DNA from: Multifurca ochricompacta
Taxonomy: Eukaryota > Basidiomycota > Agaricomycetes > Russulales > Russulaceae
NCBI GenBank assembly: GCA_022496185.1
Contig: WTXG01000084.1
Coordinates: forward strand, 62,001-126,000
Reading direction: 5' to 3'
DNA length: 64,000 nucleotides
Position 1 is the stretch's first letter. Each line of letters starts with the position of its first letter. The notes below the pieces were generated by a model. It was not told the origin of the DNA and did no database searches. It was given only the letters and a program-made list of their open reading frames with translations. Made by a program: the position numbers and the translations under genes. Shown here one piece after another: positions 34,331 to 45,432 of this stretch.

Positions 34331-35253
34331 CCGCTCATACTGACTGTTAATATTCCCTTTGTTCATAAACAGCCCAACTTGCTTTTCACACTTCAAGCTC
34401 ACAAAAGCTTCAAAGTTTTCCCACCAGCTTCTTCCAGTGAGCTTTCTTATTTACCGTCTGTGCACCTTAACATCCCACAGGATGACGCAGTTTACTGCTC
34501 ATCCTGAACTGTTTGGCTAGCCCTTCGGGGTTCTTGCAAAAGGTGATGAGGGACCCTAAGCGGGTGAAACACCTTGAGCTCCTTGAGTGCGCACTAGGTA
34601 TTAGTAATTTCTTAGTTGTAGCTGGGTCTTCATCCCATAGATAGCTTTAGTAGGCCTATAGCCAGAAGCTTGTGGCTTTAAGTCCAGTCAATGCTTGGCT
34701 CTATCTGTAAGCCAGGTTTAGCGACCCACATGTGGAGTTTAGGGTCTAGAACAAGGCATGGGTAGTCACTCCCATGACGCTTGGGCTCAATACAAGTAGG
34801 CTGCACTACTATAGTCTATACATAGTAGACATAGTCTCCATCTCTGGGCATAAGTATCTGTTGCCTTGTAGGGTAACCACGCCCTACCAGAGACAGACTA
34901 GACATCTACTCAGTCATGGCCCCAATCATCTAGGGCTTAATCATGGACTCCACCACCAGCATTAGAGGAAGGGCTATACACCCTTTGTCTCTAATGGAAC
35001 TTGCGGTTGGCTCCTCCATGACATGACTCCCAGTCCTGATTACACTAGACACTCTGGCTAGTCTACCAGAGCTTATGTCTAGTTGCAGGATTGCACTAGA
35101 CAGCTTTACTATACCTAGAAAGTCACACAACAGAGGCGGGACCTTCTTAGGTTCTGAAGCATAGCGCCACAGTGTGGGGTGGCACTCTTAAGCGAGACCT
35201 GGGCACTGGTTCTAACTGCTCCTTGGAACCAGGAACTTTTATAACATCTCACA
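34331..35253 (+). other. Copia B 5' leader, non-coding
   Basis: Primer site to gag ATG. Including the primer site, leader length is 937 bp here, 926 bp in copia F and about 938 bp in copia A, and sequence is conserved among the three. No conserved long reading frame is seen, so packaging or translational control sequences are the likely content (inference). Confidence 0.7.
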
Positions 35254-38200
35254 ATGCCATCCTCAATCGTCTTCCCTCCCTCCTCCAAGATGGAGCGCCT
35301 TGATGGCTCCAACTGGCAGGTTTGGTCCGCCAATTTCAATGCCCTTTTGAGGATGAATGGGCTCAGGAGGCACATTATTACCGCCTACCCTGACATGCCC
35401 CTCCTCCCAGAGGACAAAGAGGAGAAGGAGAAAATGCAGAAAGAAGTCATTGATCCCATCCTTAGGGAATGGATGGGAGAGGAGGAAATGTTAATTGGGC
35501 TACTCTACCTTAATGTAACCCAGGAGGTTTACTCTCAAGTAACCTCCAATGCCGACTATCCTTCTCTCTTTGAGAAGTATAGTAAGTTGGAACGGCTTTA
35601 TGGTGCTGTAGGGAGCATGGCCATGTATAATTTGTGGCTTGCCCTGGTGTCCTTCAGGCTTGATGAAGGACAGAGTTTCAGGACCCAATTACAAAAGGTC
35701 CTGGATGCCAGGAGTACCCTAAGGGAGAATGGGATGGAGGTCAATGACCTCCAGATGAGCTTCATTCTATTAAAAGCTCTCCCTGACTCCTACAGCACCA
35801 TTGCCAGCTCCATACTGGCCTCTGGCGATCCAGAGCGTCTTTCTCCTCAGGACCTTGTGCAGAGGTTCCTGAACGAGGAGAGTCGCCTGGCGGGTCCCTC
35901 AGGAAGTGGTAGTGCAGTCCTGTCTAAGGCTGCACCTGTCAAATCAAAATAAAAAATTACAAATTTATCACCACTTCCCGCTGCTGCCCCTGGTTCACAA
36001 GGGGTGGTCTGCTTCTATTGCCAAAAGCCTGGACATAAGTCCAATGCTTGCGCAAAGAAGAAGAAGGACCTGGAGAATGCCAAAAAGGGCAAGGCAGGGA
36101 ACAAGAAGAGGGCTGAGGCCCAAAATGTACATACTATAGCCACCGTAGTTAATGGTAGTGGCAAAATAGAGGAGGTGCAAGAAGCACCTCGCATTCGCCT
36201 TTACATTCACACCTATAATCTGGACAACAACTCAGATTATTGGATGCTTGATAGTGGAGCAACAGCTCATTTCAGTCCCAACCTTGAAGACTTTGATATG
36301 TATAAAGTCGACACCACCCATGAAGTATCACTGGGTGACAACTCCATAGTCAAAACAAGTGGAGTTGGCACTGTGGTCATCAGGACTGATCAAGGTTTTG
36401 ACTTAGAATTGAGCGATGTGCTCCACATGCCTGGAGGACATAAAATACTCTCCACCAGTGCCCTAGTAGAAAAAGGGGCAACTGTGTTCTTTGATAATAA
36501 GAAGGCAACAATTAAATATGGCGACAATATTATAGCGGAAGCATGGAAGTTTGGCAAATTGTATTGGGTACTAGGCAAACACGTCCTAAGCAGTATCCAT
36601 ACATCTGCATCTGCCTCACTAGAAATCTGGCATCAAAGAATGGGCCATATGTCTAAAGAAGCCCTGAAAAGATATGCTCCTGAGGCGGTTAAAGGCCTCA
36701 AGATTAATAATAGCCAAGTGGAAGACAAGCCATGTTATGGCTGTGAAATGGGCAAGTCCCATCGTCTTCCATTTCCCCCATCTTCAAAGCGTGCATCAGC
36801 CCCCCTTGAGATCCTTCATAGTGATCTCATAGGTCCCTTGCAGTGCAGCTCAATACAAGGGAATCTATACTTTGCCACCTTCTTGGACGACTTTAGCAGA
36901 TATGCTTTAATCATTCCAATGAAGTCTAAAGATCTGTTCACACCAGTTTTTAATAAACTGAAGACACTACTTGAAAATAAATTCAATCATAAAATCAAGT
37001 GTCTTCATACAGATCGTGGTGGCAAGTATGTGAACAAGGCGCTGAAGGCAACGCTTGAAGATTATGGCATAGAGCATAAACTTACGATGCCATATAGCCC
37101 ACAACAGAATGGAAGGGCCGAGAGATTCAATAGAACCATTATGGAAAAAGGCACTAGCATGCTGCACAATGCTGGCCTGTCTCTTGGTTTTTGGGAGTGT
37201 GCTGTTGAGACAGCATGTCATATATATAACAGAACTCCCATCCGTTCTAATAAGTGGAAAACTCCGCTAGAGCTTCTGGTTGGGAACAAACCAGATGTCT
37301 CATACTTTAAGGTCTTTGGTTGCAAAGCCTTTTATCATGTTCCAGAGGGCAAGCGGCGTAAATTAGATCCCAAAGCCAGGGAAGCTGTCTTTGTCGGGTA
37401 TGAGCCCACTTCTAAGGGCTATACACTTTGGGATAGTCGTACCCGGTCTCTCATCTCTTCACGAGATGTTACATTTGATGAGAGATCCTTCCCATCCCGC
37501 TCTGATAAGGACAACAGAGCAGAGAAATCCATAGAGCAACCTAGTCAAGGTGGCTCATTTACTTTACCTGGTGGCAATGTCCAGCCACCACCAGCAACAG
37601 CTACGCATGTTCCTGAGGCTCCTCAGCATGAGGAAGACCTGGAAGAGGAACAGGAGGACATAGTACCTCCTCAATTACCACCCCAGCCTACCACACCCAC
37701 GCGTAATGTAGACACCACACACCCTCAGACTATATATCAGACCCCTCCATCTCAAATCATGGAACCATCCTCCCCTCCCAAAAGAACCAAGGCAATCAGA
37801 AAATCACAAAGGATTGCAGACAGAATTCCTCAACCTAATTTTCAGAGGACAAGTCCATGCTCTGAATGATGAGATAGGGCAATCCAAGAAGATTTAGACT
37901 TGGATACTGCACGTCCCAATCGCAATCGTCGTCTGAATCCTTGCTTCTACAACAAGGATAATGTGGAGTTTGTGCAAGGTTCTTCCAGACTTGGTCAGAT
38001 GGATCTACTTAATGCTGCAGGATCGCCTTACAGGGATCCTCTTACATTTAAAGAAGCAATGGAGTCTGATAACGCCAGTGATTGGCTTGAGGCATGTCAA
38101 TATGAAATTGATGCCTTAGAAAAACTTAAAGTGTGGTGCCTTGAAGACCTTCCTGAAGGTAGAAAGGCTGTAAAGTCCAAATGGGTCTTTAAATTGAAAG

Positions 38201-39577
38201 CAGATGGACGCTTTCGTGCTAGGCTTGTAGCAAAAGGGTTCACCCAAATAGAGGGGGTGGACTTCGATGAAACTTTCTCCCCAGTCGCCAGATTTGAGTC
38301 TCTTAGACTATTATTAGCATTGGCCGCACTTGAGGATTGGGAAATCCACCAGATGGATGTCAAATCGGCATTCCTACATGGCGATCTGGATGAGGAGATA
38401 TATATGGAGCAACCTGTTGGTTTCGTCATTGCTGGACAAGAGTCCAAAGTTTGTAGGCTACAGAAGGCTCTGTATGGCCTCAAACAAGCTTCCCGAGCAT
38501 GGAACTTGCAATTCCATGCAGTTCTCAATGAACTGAGTTTTACTCGGACATACTCTGATGCAGGAGTATATGTGTATCATCACCAAGAGGGGGATGGTTC
38601 ACTTTTGTCATTTTATATGTTGATGACATCACTATACTTGGGTCCTCCACTAAGAAGATTCAATGGCTGAAGGACTCTCTATCTAGCCGATATGAGATGA
38701 CCGATCTTGGCGAAATCCAGTCTTACCTTGGAGTTAACATCACCAGGGATCATCCTAACAAGACACTGGATATCGATCAGACAGCCTATGTATCCTCCAT
38801 AGTTGAGAGGTTTGGAATGGGGGATTCCAACCCAGTATATACTCCTCTACCCTCTGGTGTGGATGTTCATTTGGTCAAATTTGAAGACCAGGCATCTACC
38901 TCTGAATTAAGAGGTATCAGCAGTTAATGGGGTCTCTGCTTTGGGTGCAGATTGGAAGCAGACCTGATATTAGTTTTGCTGTTGCACGCCTTAGCCAATT
39001 TGCTTCCAACCCTTCCCAGCAGCACATGCAACTAGCAAAGTACATCTTAGCCTATCTACATGCTACAAAAGACTACAAGTTGCGCTATTCTGGAGGGAAT
39101 GGTGAAGTTGGCCTTCATGGCTTTGCGGATTCCTCATGGGGAGATCAAGAGGACCGCCACTCCACCTCAGGCTACGTCTTTTTCCTAGCTAATGGAGCCA
39201 TTAGTTGGTGTTCCAGGAAACAAAAGACAGTAGCACAGTCCACCACTGAAGCCAAGTATATGAGCCTTGCTGAGGCTTCAAATCAGGCAGCGTGGTATAG
39301 GACCTTTATGCAGGAACTGGGATATGAAGTTAGTTCACCCATACAACTGCATTGTGACAATAAGGGTGCAGTAGATCTTGCATTAAACCCTGTCACAGGG
39401 AGGCGATCAAAGCACATACCAATAAAGTACCATGCCATTAGGGAGTATGTAGAATCACACCAGATAGACTTGGTGCAAACTCCCACTGGAGAGATGCTAG
39501 CAGATGGCCTTACAAAGTCTCTGCCTAGATCATCTTTTGATCACATGGTAACTGGATTTGGACTAGTGCAGGAATGA
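35254..39577 (+). pseudogene. Copia B gag-pol polyprotein, five lesions
   Basis: ATG at 35254 (MPSSIVFPPS) opens a UBN2-type gag (35254-35940), then knuckle CFYCQKPGHKSNAC (36013-36054), protease DSGATAHF (36250-36273), GAG-pre-integrase WHQRMGHMSKEAL (36630-36668), integrase core (36840-37240) with QQNGRAERFNRT, RT (38010-38640) with the box reached through a shift at about 38607, and RNase H (39100-39290) with ADSSWGDQED, ending at 39577. Lesions: TAA at 35950 in an A-rich indel, two adjacent TGA at 37867-37872, a 1-base deletion near 38607, a 1-base deletion near 38905. All other sequence is in register, so it could be the remnant of a recently active copy. Confidence 0.95.
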
Positions 39578-39828
39578 ATGAGCTGGAATCTGGAGACTTT
39601 GTACACCAGTCTCACTTTCCCACCATGCCACATGAGCACGTTCTCGACCTCAAGAGTGACGCAAGAGGTGTGTAGACTTGCATAAGCGAATCTACAACTT
39701 GTACGCAAAACTCACAAAGAGTTAGAGAAGTTGGATCTCTGGCTGGTGACATGTTCATTCAATTGTGAACAGCAGTGTGCTCATTTAATTCATTCCATCT
39801 AATGATTGATGCCTTCACCATGGAGGGA

Positions 39829-40339
39829 TGTTGACACAGGACGTGTCTGGAGATGCTTCAGGCATCTAAGGTTCGCTTCAGCTGTAGATTAGATTAGATT
39901 AGATTCGGAGTATCGGACTTTTTATGTTATCTTTATTACATTTCTTTCTCACCTTACTCAGCTGATTAGTGATGGACTTAGTAATGCACAGTAAGCATGT
40001 GATATCTCTTTGGCCAATGGCCTTTATCCCTCTCTGTTTATTGTCCGGCACTTGTGGACTTATTCCCAGTGCGCACAGACCATTTCCCCTGGCCCCTATG
40101 GGTATATAAGGGTGTCTGTTTCGTCTCTTTCACTTCAGAGTTCTTCTAACCTCTGAAGTGTAAGTTTCCTTTACTCTACTCTCTCACTACCTATAGACTA
40201 ACCTATTATATTAGACTTGTCTTTCTTTAGGTGTGTAGATAGTAATACAGAGTTCTTCTAACCTCTGAAGTACTTGTCTTTCTTTAGCCTAACCACTACT
40301 AACCACAGTCAGTATAACCAGCAGCATGATTGTTTGACA
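39829..40339 (+). repeat. 3' LTR of copia B
   Basis: 511 bp, TGTTGACA..TTTGACA, preceded by GGAGGGA at 39822-39828 as plus-strand primer tract. Confidence 0.95.
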
Positions 40340-40905
40340 GTTACAACCCTTACTGAGCAACCCCATTTTCTTCACCCTCCCTAACCTGGACCCTACCCTC
40401 CCACCTATGCTACACTTCATGATTACATCTCCTTCCTGGGATCCATCACATGCTCTGCTCCCCTCCCTGTGATCCTGTTTGTTTATGTTTATATGCTTGA
40501 CTTGTTATCTCCTTATCTCTACGACCAGACACTTACTTAATTCCCTATCAGAAGCTAGGCTTTATGCCCTCTGCTTTCATATATTCAGGCCCACTTGACT
40601 CCATGATTCTTATCTTATAGGCACCCACCAGATTACGTATATAAGTCCACTGTAGCTACATTGTAGACCTCAGACTTGACTTATTGAATACATCAGTGTT
40701 TGTCTTCTGGACATCCCTTTGAAACCTTGACTCATTCATCTCAGTGCTTTCAGCACTCTTCCATTCAACAAGGACCTTGGGGAACAGCCCCCTTGACCTT
40801 GACTCATCCCTATTGACTCCAAGAAGCCCCATTGGCTTCTTATCCAAATACCACGTATAACACTGTCACACAAGTCATGTGGAATGTCCCGCACCAGACA
40901 TAACA

Positions 40906-41096
40906 CCCATGAGCTGTCAGCCTCTGGAATCCCTTCCACTTGTTTAGGTAGTTCAGTTTGCACCTTCATCCTTTGATGGCAGAGTCAAGAATTCACTCCA
41001 CTTCCCATTCTGCTTCTCCATCTACCAGATCTGGTGGGGGTCATGGGAAATTTTGCCCATGTAAGGCTGTTTCTTTGTATGGCATGAGAAGTATTG
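40906..41096 (-). pseudogene. Gypsy D fragment: chromodomain end of pol
   Basis: Minus-strand continuation of 26398-26918 across gypsy C. It matches gypsy I 7143-7340 (the chromodomain and the segment before it) with many CpG-type changes. It stops at about 41096 where an LTR-like sequence begins. Confidence 0.85.
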
Positions 41097-41915
41097 TGTT
41101 ACACTCAGAGGGGTGTACACAGTCAAGTGCAGGCAGCTAGGTCACAGGGACAAGGTTGGGATGATCTTGGGTCAATGCAGAATGATAAGTCCAACAATGG
41201 AGTCAACCAAGGTCACAAGCACAGAGGCAAGTTCATGTGGTGAGATGCAAGGAAGGAGGTAAAGTCCACAAGGCTTCTGATAGACACAAAAGCTCAAGAT
41301 GGGGAACCATCTGAGCAAGACTAGCTAAGGTATATATACATGCAGAGACTTAGCTGAGTCATCAGGTACTATCTTCTCATCTAGACACTTCATGGTTCTA
41401 GACATGTGACTATGGAACTGTCCATCAGAACCAATGCCACTGTCTTCCCACATCAACTAAGGTTCAGGACCCTACATACACAAGGCATCAAACCTTACAG
41501 TCATGTGATCCACTTCCATACCTCATGCTGTACTGTGAACCTAGCATGGTAGTGATTTCAGCCATCTAAGTGCCAAAATGTGAATTTCCTATTTAAGTGG
41601 CTGAATTCATGGTAGATGAATTTGGGATGAATTTCATCCCACATATTTAAGCCATTTTAGGGTATGGAATTCATTCATATTATTTTACACAATCTTCATA
41701 TGTTAATGGGATGAAATTTCATCTCACAAAAGAATGAAATATAGGGGGTGTTTTTAATCCAACAGGAAGGGATGAACTTCATCTGAAAGACAGGATGTTT
41801 TTGTATGCAAATTTCTGACATCTAGGGGATGTTTTTAATCTTAAAGGGGAGTATGAACTTCATCCAAAAGATGGGATATTTCTGCTTGTGATTTTCTGAC
41901 ATCTAGGGTGTAACA
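41097..41915 (-). repeat. LTR-like block with TGTTACAC / GTGTAACA ends
   Basis: 819 bp with perfect 8-bp inverted ends and a TATA-like stretch (41331-41338) oriented for the minus strand. The flanking five bases (TATTG and GGTGC) do not match, and the two sides belong to different repeats, so if it is an LTR a rearrangement removed one flank. It contains an 81-bp tandem duplication near its right end and GGGATGAA/TTCATCCC palindromes. Confidence 0.4.
41743..41904. repeat. 81-bp tandem duplication
   Basis: Units 41743-41823 and 41824-41904 begin AGGGGGTGTTTTTAATC and AGGGGATGTTTTTAATC and both end TTCTGACATCT. A third unit starts (AGGGTGT) and breaks off. Confidence 0.8.
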
Positions 41916-42175
41916 GGTGCTACTATCCTATGAAATACCACAGCCAATTGAGGGTGTGATGTAAATCTAATTAGTTATCAGTGGCTCACTCTCCTGAGTG
42001 CCCTGACACATCTTATTTACTAATGTGTGATTGTTTCTGCTGATCTGGCATTATCTTAAATACATACTAGACTACTTTAGACTATGCTATAATCAGATTA
42101 TCAATTTGTATTATTCAAACAGAGCCCACATAGGACATGGGGGATCTGTGAATGAGTGGGGGTTGGTTTTTTCAT
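41916..42175. repeat. Partial copy of the hAT-type non-autonomous repeat
   Basis: Shares diverged blocks with 53145-53360 of copy 2 (ATCCTATGAAATA.., CTAGACTACTTTAGACTAT.., TTATCAATTT) but neither terminus. It is bounded by the LTR-like block on the left and the Tc1 element on the right. Confidence 0.6.
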
Positions 42176-42495
42176 CAGCTCTTCATACAAAACTGTTCCA
42201 ATGTTTGGCCATCCTGAAGAGATTGACCTACCACACAATGAGAATGATTTCCAAAATTAGTAGAAATTGGTAGAGGATAGTGTAGCATCTATGCTTCAAT
42301 TAGAGCCTATAATAACATCAATTGGATCTGTGGTGCATGATATATAAAATGTTTTGTGAGGCATTATCATTGGAATGGTTTTGTGGCCAACATGTGAGAT
42401 GACAAAACCAGTATCTGGTGGTCATGCAAATGCATTGACAGTCATGTGACAATGTTTAATAAGTTAAACATACACCAAATAATCATCAACAACAC

Positions 42496-42797
42496 TTGCT
42501 TCTTACCATGCATGCCCTCTCTGCTGCCAAAAGGACTCACATCATCTCCCTCCTCACTTCAGGCAAATCTGCCCATGAAGTGTCAACTATGACTGGCCAT
42601 GGCACTGTTATCATCTCCAAATGTGTCATAAATACTGCCCTTACCATCCCAAGTCAAATGGAGGGAGACCAAGGAGGCTGACAGAGAGAAATGCTCAGCA
42701 TGCTGTTTGCCTTATCTCCTCTGGCAGGGCAGACACAGATGTGGAAGTGACTAGAGCACTTCAGAAGTTGTTAATGGGTTCCTCTATCAACATACAA
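42496..42797 (+). pseudogene. Tc1/mariner transposase N-terminal (helix-turn-helix) fragment
   Basis: Reads MHALSAAKRTHIISLL..GKSAHEVSTMTG then, after a frame change near 42640, GGRPRRLTERNAQHAVCLIS..VEVTRALQ. The AKR..I..L..GKSA segment and GGRP hinge fit the paired DNA-binding domains of fungal Tc1-type transposases. The DDE catalytic part is absent. The fragment is cut by the hAT insertion whose TSD is at 42798-42805. Confidence 0.75.
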
Positions 42798-43080
42798 TGC
42801 CTGTCTAGGGCATAGCATGAGTCTGGGTAACTTGCAAGTTTTTGAGTAGAGCTGTGGGAAAACTCATGGGTATTGATACTCACAGATCCAGGTGATCTGT
42901 GGGAAAATACTTGTGCAGATCTGGGTATTGATTTTGGCACCCCAGGTACCTGGGTGGGTACTCATGGAATACCCACACAGATATTATTATTTATTAAATT
43001 ATTTTTGCCACACTTAATCCCAGTTTTAATTATCCTCTATTTCTATTATAACCCTCTTTTATTTTGTCATAAGTAAATCT

Positions 43081-44670
43081 TATGGTGCCATCACTGCATG
43101 CACACCTCCCCTGGCCTGCCCACCCAAAGCTGGTGCCTGGGTAGACCATGACCTTGACCCCCCTCATCCCTATGGTCCCTCCCTCTCATGTGACCCATTC
43201 ACACTGCTCTTCATACTATTCCTTCTTACCCCCCATCTGACCTTCCTCCAAAGGCCCCACTTCCATCCATGCTACTTTCTGAAAAACTGACAAAGGAAGA
43301 TAAACCATGGCTCAACCAATGACCAGACAGTTGCACCTGTGCCAGCTGTTGGGTCACCTTCTTCATGCCCTTCCTTGGTGCCTGTGGTGCTGGTGTGCTG
43401 TGCTGGACTGGGTATCAAAGTGCATGAGACACAATGATAGACCTCAATCAACTGTGCAGTGTTATGGAGGATACTTTTGACAACTTGGACATTGACAATG
43501 GCAGCACCTGGATGTGAGATGTGGAGATGAGTGGCTTTGGGTATGTACTCACCTTTCTAAAGGCTTTCAATATCACAGGACTAACATTTGTCATTCACCT
43601 CACAGGTGTGGTGTCCCTTTCACTTGAAAGACTGAACTGGCTGACCTCCTGCCACTCCCACATGCCTCCACCATCATGGACTCCTGGGGGGAATAAATGA
43701 TGGAATGGTGCTGTGGAGCAGGGGTGACATGGGCCAATGTCGAGATGTTTTGGTTGGCACACACCATGTGCTGGATGTGACTTCTTTTGTGCGCTCTCTA
43801 TTTCTTCTCACATTTACCTTACTGCCTTCTCCTCTTCTGTGCTAGCTCACCTCCACTCACATGATCACAAACAATTCATGGGTGACTTTGTATCATTCCA
43901 ATGCTCCCTTACTAAATTTCTTGCTTCCTTTCCAGACACCTGACTCACGTTCATGTGGGTCCCAGGGATGACAACCTACCAGGCAATCACGATCACTTCC
44001 AAGTCCACAAACCACACCTGTGTGTCAACCCCCTTGGGTGCACTTGACAAGTGACTCTCCTCACTCAAGTGGCACTCCCTCTCACCCTTGTGCATATGAC
44101 AATTGGTGTGAAGAATGGCTGTGTGACCATGCTTGTGCCACTCCCACTGCCGATCACCCCTCCAGGTGTGATTACAAAGCCCATACACTCTCCATCACCC
44201 GCCCCCCCAATGGTTCTAACCACCAACTCTGGTCTGCTGCAACTAATCCCTGGCCCACTCCTTTCAACTGACATACTCCCTTGACAGCCATGTGCCTTGC
44301 TACTGGGCACACCTTCATGGCTGACTACACCAAATGCTTCCACCCCACACTTCCTGCCTCAGCTCACACCTGGCCCCAGGTCTTCAACCACAAACACCAT
44401 GTCAAATCCCTTCTGGGGTTCCTGCAAGACACACAGGCTTTCTTCAAGCCCAATTCCTCCCTGTGACTGTGGGAACCAGATTAGGTTGCATCGGTCCAAT
44501 GGGTTGATGGGTTGTTTTTCCCTCAGAAATTTTACACCATGGCTCTCATGTCAACTCCTTTGTCCTCACAATAGTTACATTGTCCTCACAGTAGTTACAT
44601 TGTCCCTAGATATAGCTGTGCAATTTAAATACCACCCTGAAAATGTGTACTGAAAATCAATAAAAAAAGA
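43081..44670 (+). mobile_element. 5'-truncated LINE (Tad-like) with RNase H and C-terminal domain
   Basis: 1590 bp ending in AATAAAAAAAGA, flanked by a 14-bp duplication TCATAAGTAAATCT (43067-43080) / TCATAAGTGAATCT (44671-44684) with one mismatch, the mark of target-primed reverse transcription. Degenerate coding traces: RNase H-like segment around LSISSHIYLTAFSSS..FMWVPGDDNLPGN (43780-43980) and a C-terminal part ATGHTFMADYTKCFHP..LLGFLQDTQAFFKP (44285-44455), typical of fungal non-LTR elements. No reverse transcriptase remains. Three copies of a GTTACATTGTCC motif precede the tail. Confidence 0.85.
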
Positions 44671-44684
44671 TCATAAGTGAATCT

Positions 44685-45340
44685 GCATGCATGAAAGACT
44701 GACAATGCTGCCTTCATGTGGATGCAAAAATCAAAAATGATAACTAACTTATAAAAGATAAATGAGCTGCCTAGTTTAGTAGTGAGTGCTGTGTGATGTA
44801 GTACATCAACTAAATAAGGTAAAAGATAAGATAAGTAATGCTCATTCCAGTTTAGTTGGTCAAAACTGAAGTGAATGCTACACAAAGCAGTGTCCTTAAA
44901 TATTAGATGGAGAGTGTAATCATAGTTTGTAGAGTAATAGAGTAACAAGGGAATGTAGAGAACATTTGTGTGGATTGTTGTTAGCACACTTGGGGCAGTA
45001 GTGCCAGTGCCACTCCTGTTGATCCACTGATCCAGTGGCTTTTGGTCAGTCAATTTACACCCTGCTCATTGATCTTGTGGTACACTCCTTCATAAAAATA
45101 ATATAGACTCTGACATTAATTTGACTTAAGTGCCAGACAGCCTCTGATATGGTACAAATGCAATTGATGCATAGCACAAGCAATTTACTTAGCATCTTTT
45201 AGACTGCATGCATTCTGGGCCGCTTGCCTGTTCATTACTTTACATCCAGTTTCATCCTTATTGCTCAGTTTCATCCACTTTCGTCTTGCTTGCACAGCTT
45301 TGCTCTTCAAAACACATTAGCACACATTCTACTAGGCCTC
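44685..45340. other. hAT 5' non-coding region
   Basis: AT-rich sequence between the LINE and the transposase promoter. I see no reading frame with recognisable similarity and no repeat. Confidence 0.4.
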
Positions 45341-45346
45341 TCTAAG

Positions 45347-45354
45347 TATATAAA
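45347..45354 (+). promoter_or_regulatory. TATA box of the hAT transposase gene
   Basis: TATATAAA in the pattern AAGTATATAAAGG, about 80 bases before the ATG at 45433, with no competing motif nearby. Confidence 0.55.
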
Positions 45355-45432
45355 GGTACATCATACAATGCTTGTAGTAGGACCAACCAGCAGAAGCAGA
45401 ATCAAAGTGCCATTCTCTCTCTTTGTCTTATC

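Larger units (their letters stand above)
33804..40339 (+). mobile_element. Ty1/copia retrotransposon 'copia B', nearly intact
   Basis: LTRs 33804-34316 (513 bp) and 39829-40339 (511 bp) differ at only about four positions. Perfect TSD GTTAC at 33799-33803 and 40340-40344. Primer site 34317-34330, leader to 35253, gag-pol 35254-39577, purine tract GGAGGGA (39822-39828). Close LTR identity makes it one of the most recent full-length insertions in the window. Confidence 0.97.
26919..40905 (+). mobile_element. Ty3/gypsy chromovirus 'gypsy C', full length, with copia B in its 3' LTR
   Basis: LTRs of 567 bp each: 5' at 26919-27485, 3' at 33798-33803 plus 40345-40905. The TSD CCCAT (26914-26918, 40906-40910) joins chromodomain sequence of gypsy D. 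Plus-strand order: self-primer site, gag, pol, ORF3, purine tract, LTR. Coding capacity is nearly collinear: pol has no frameshift, only in-frame TGA codons. It is the best template here for the architecture of the family. Confidence 0.97.
33798..40905 (+). repeat. 3' LTR of gypsy C, interrupted by copia B
   Basis: Only TGTTAC (33798-33803) precedes copia B. The LTR continues at 40345-40905 (the TSD copy is 40340-40344), giving 567 bp in total, equal to the 5' LTR. A purine-rich tract AGAAGAGGGGGTGA lies just upstream (33784-33797). Confidence 0.94.

Noticed and set aside
34307..34507. Small reading frame across the copia LTR/primer-site junction, also seen in copia A (13095-13307)
   Set aside because: Its recurrence is explained by shared LTR and leader sequence; it starts at a non-ATG codon in copia B and the C-terminal halves are not conserved.
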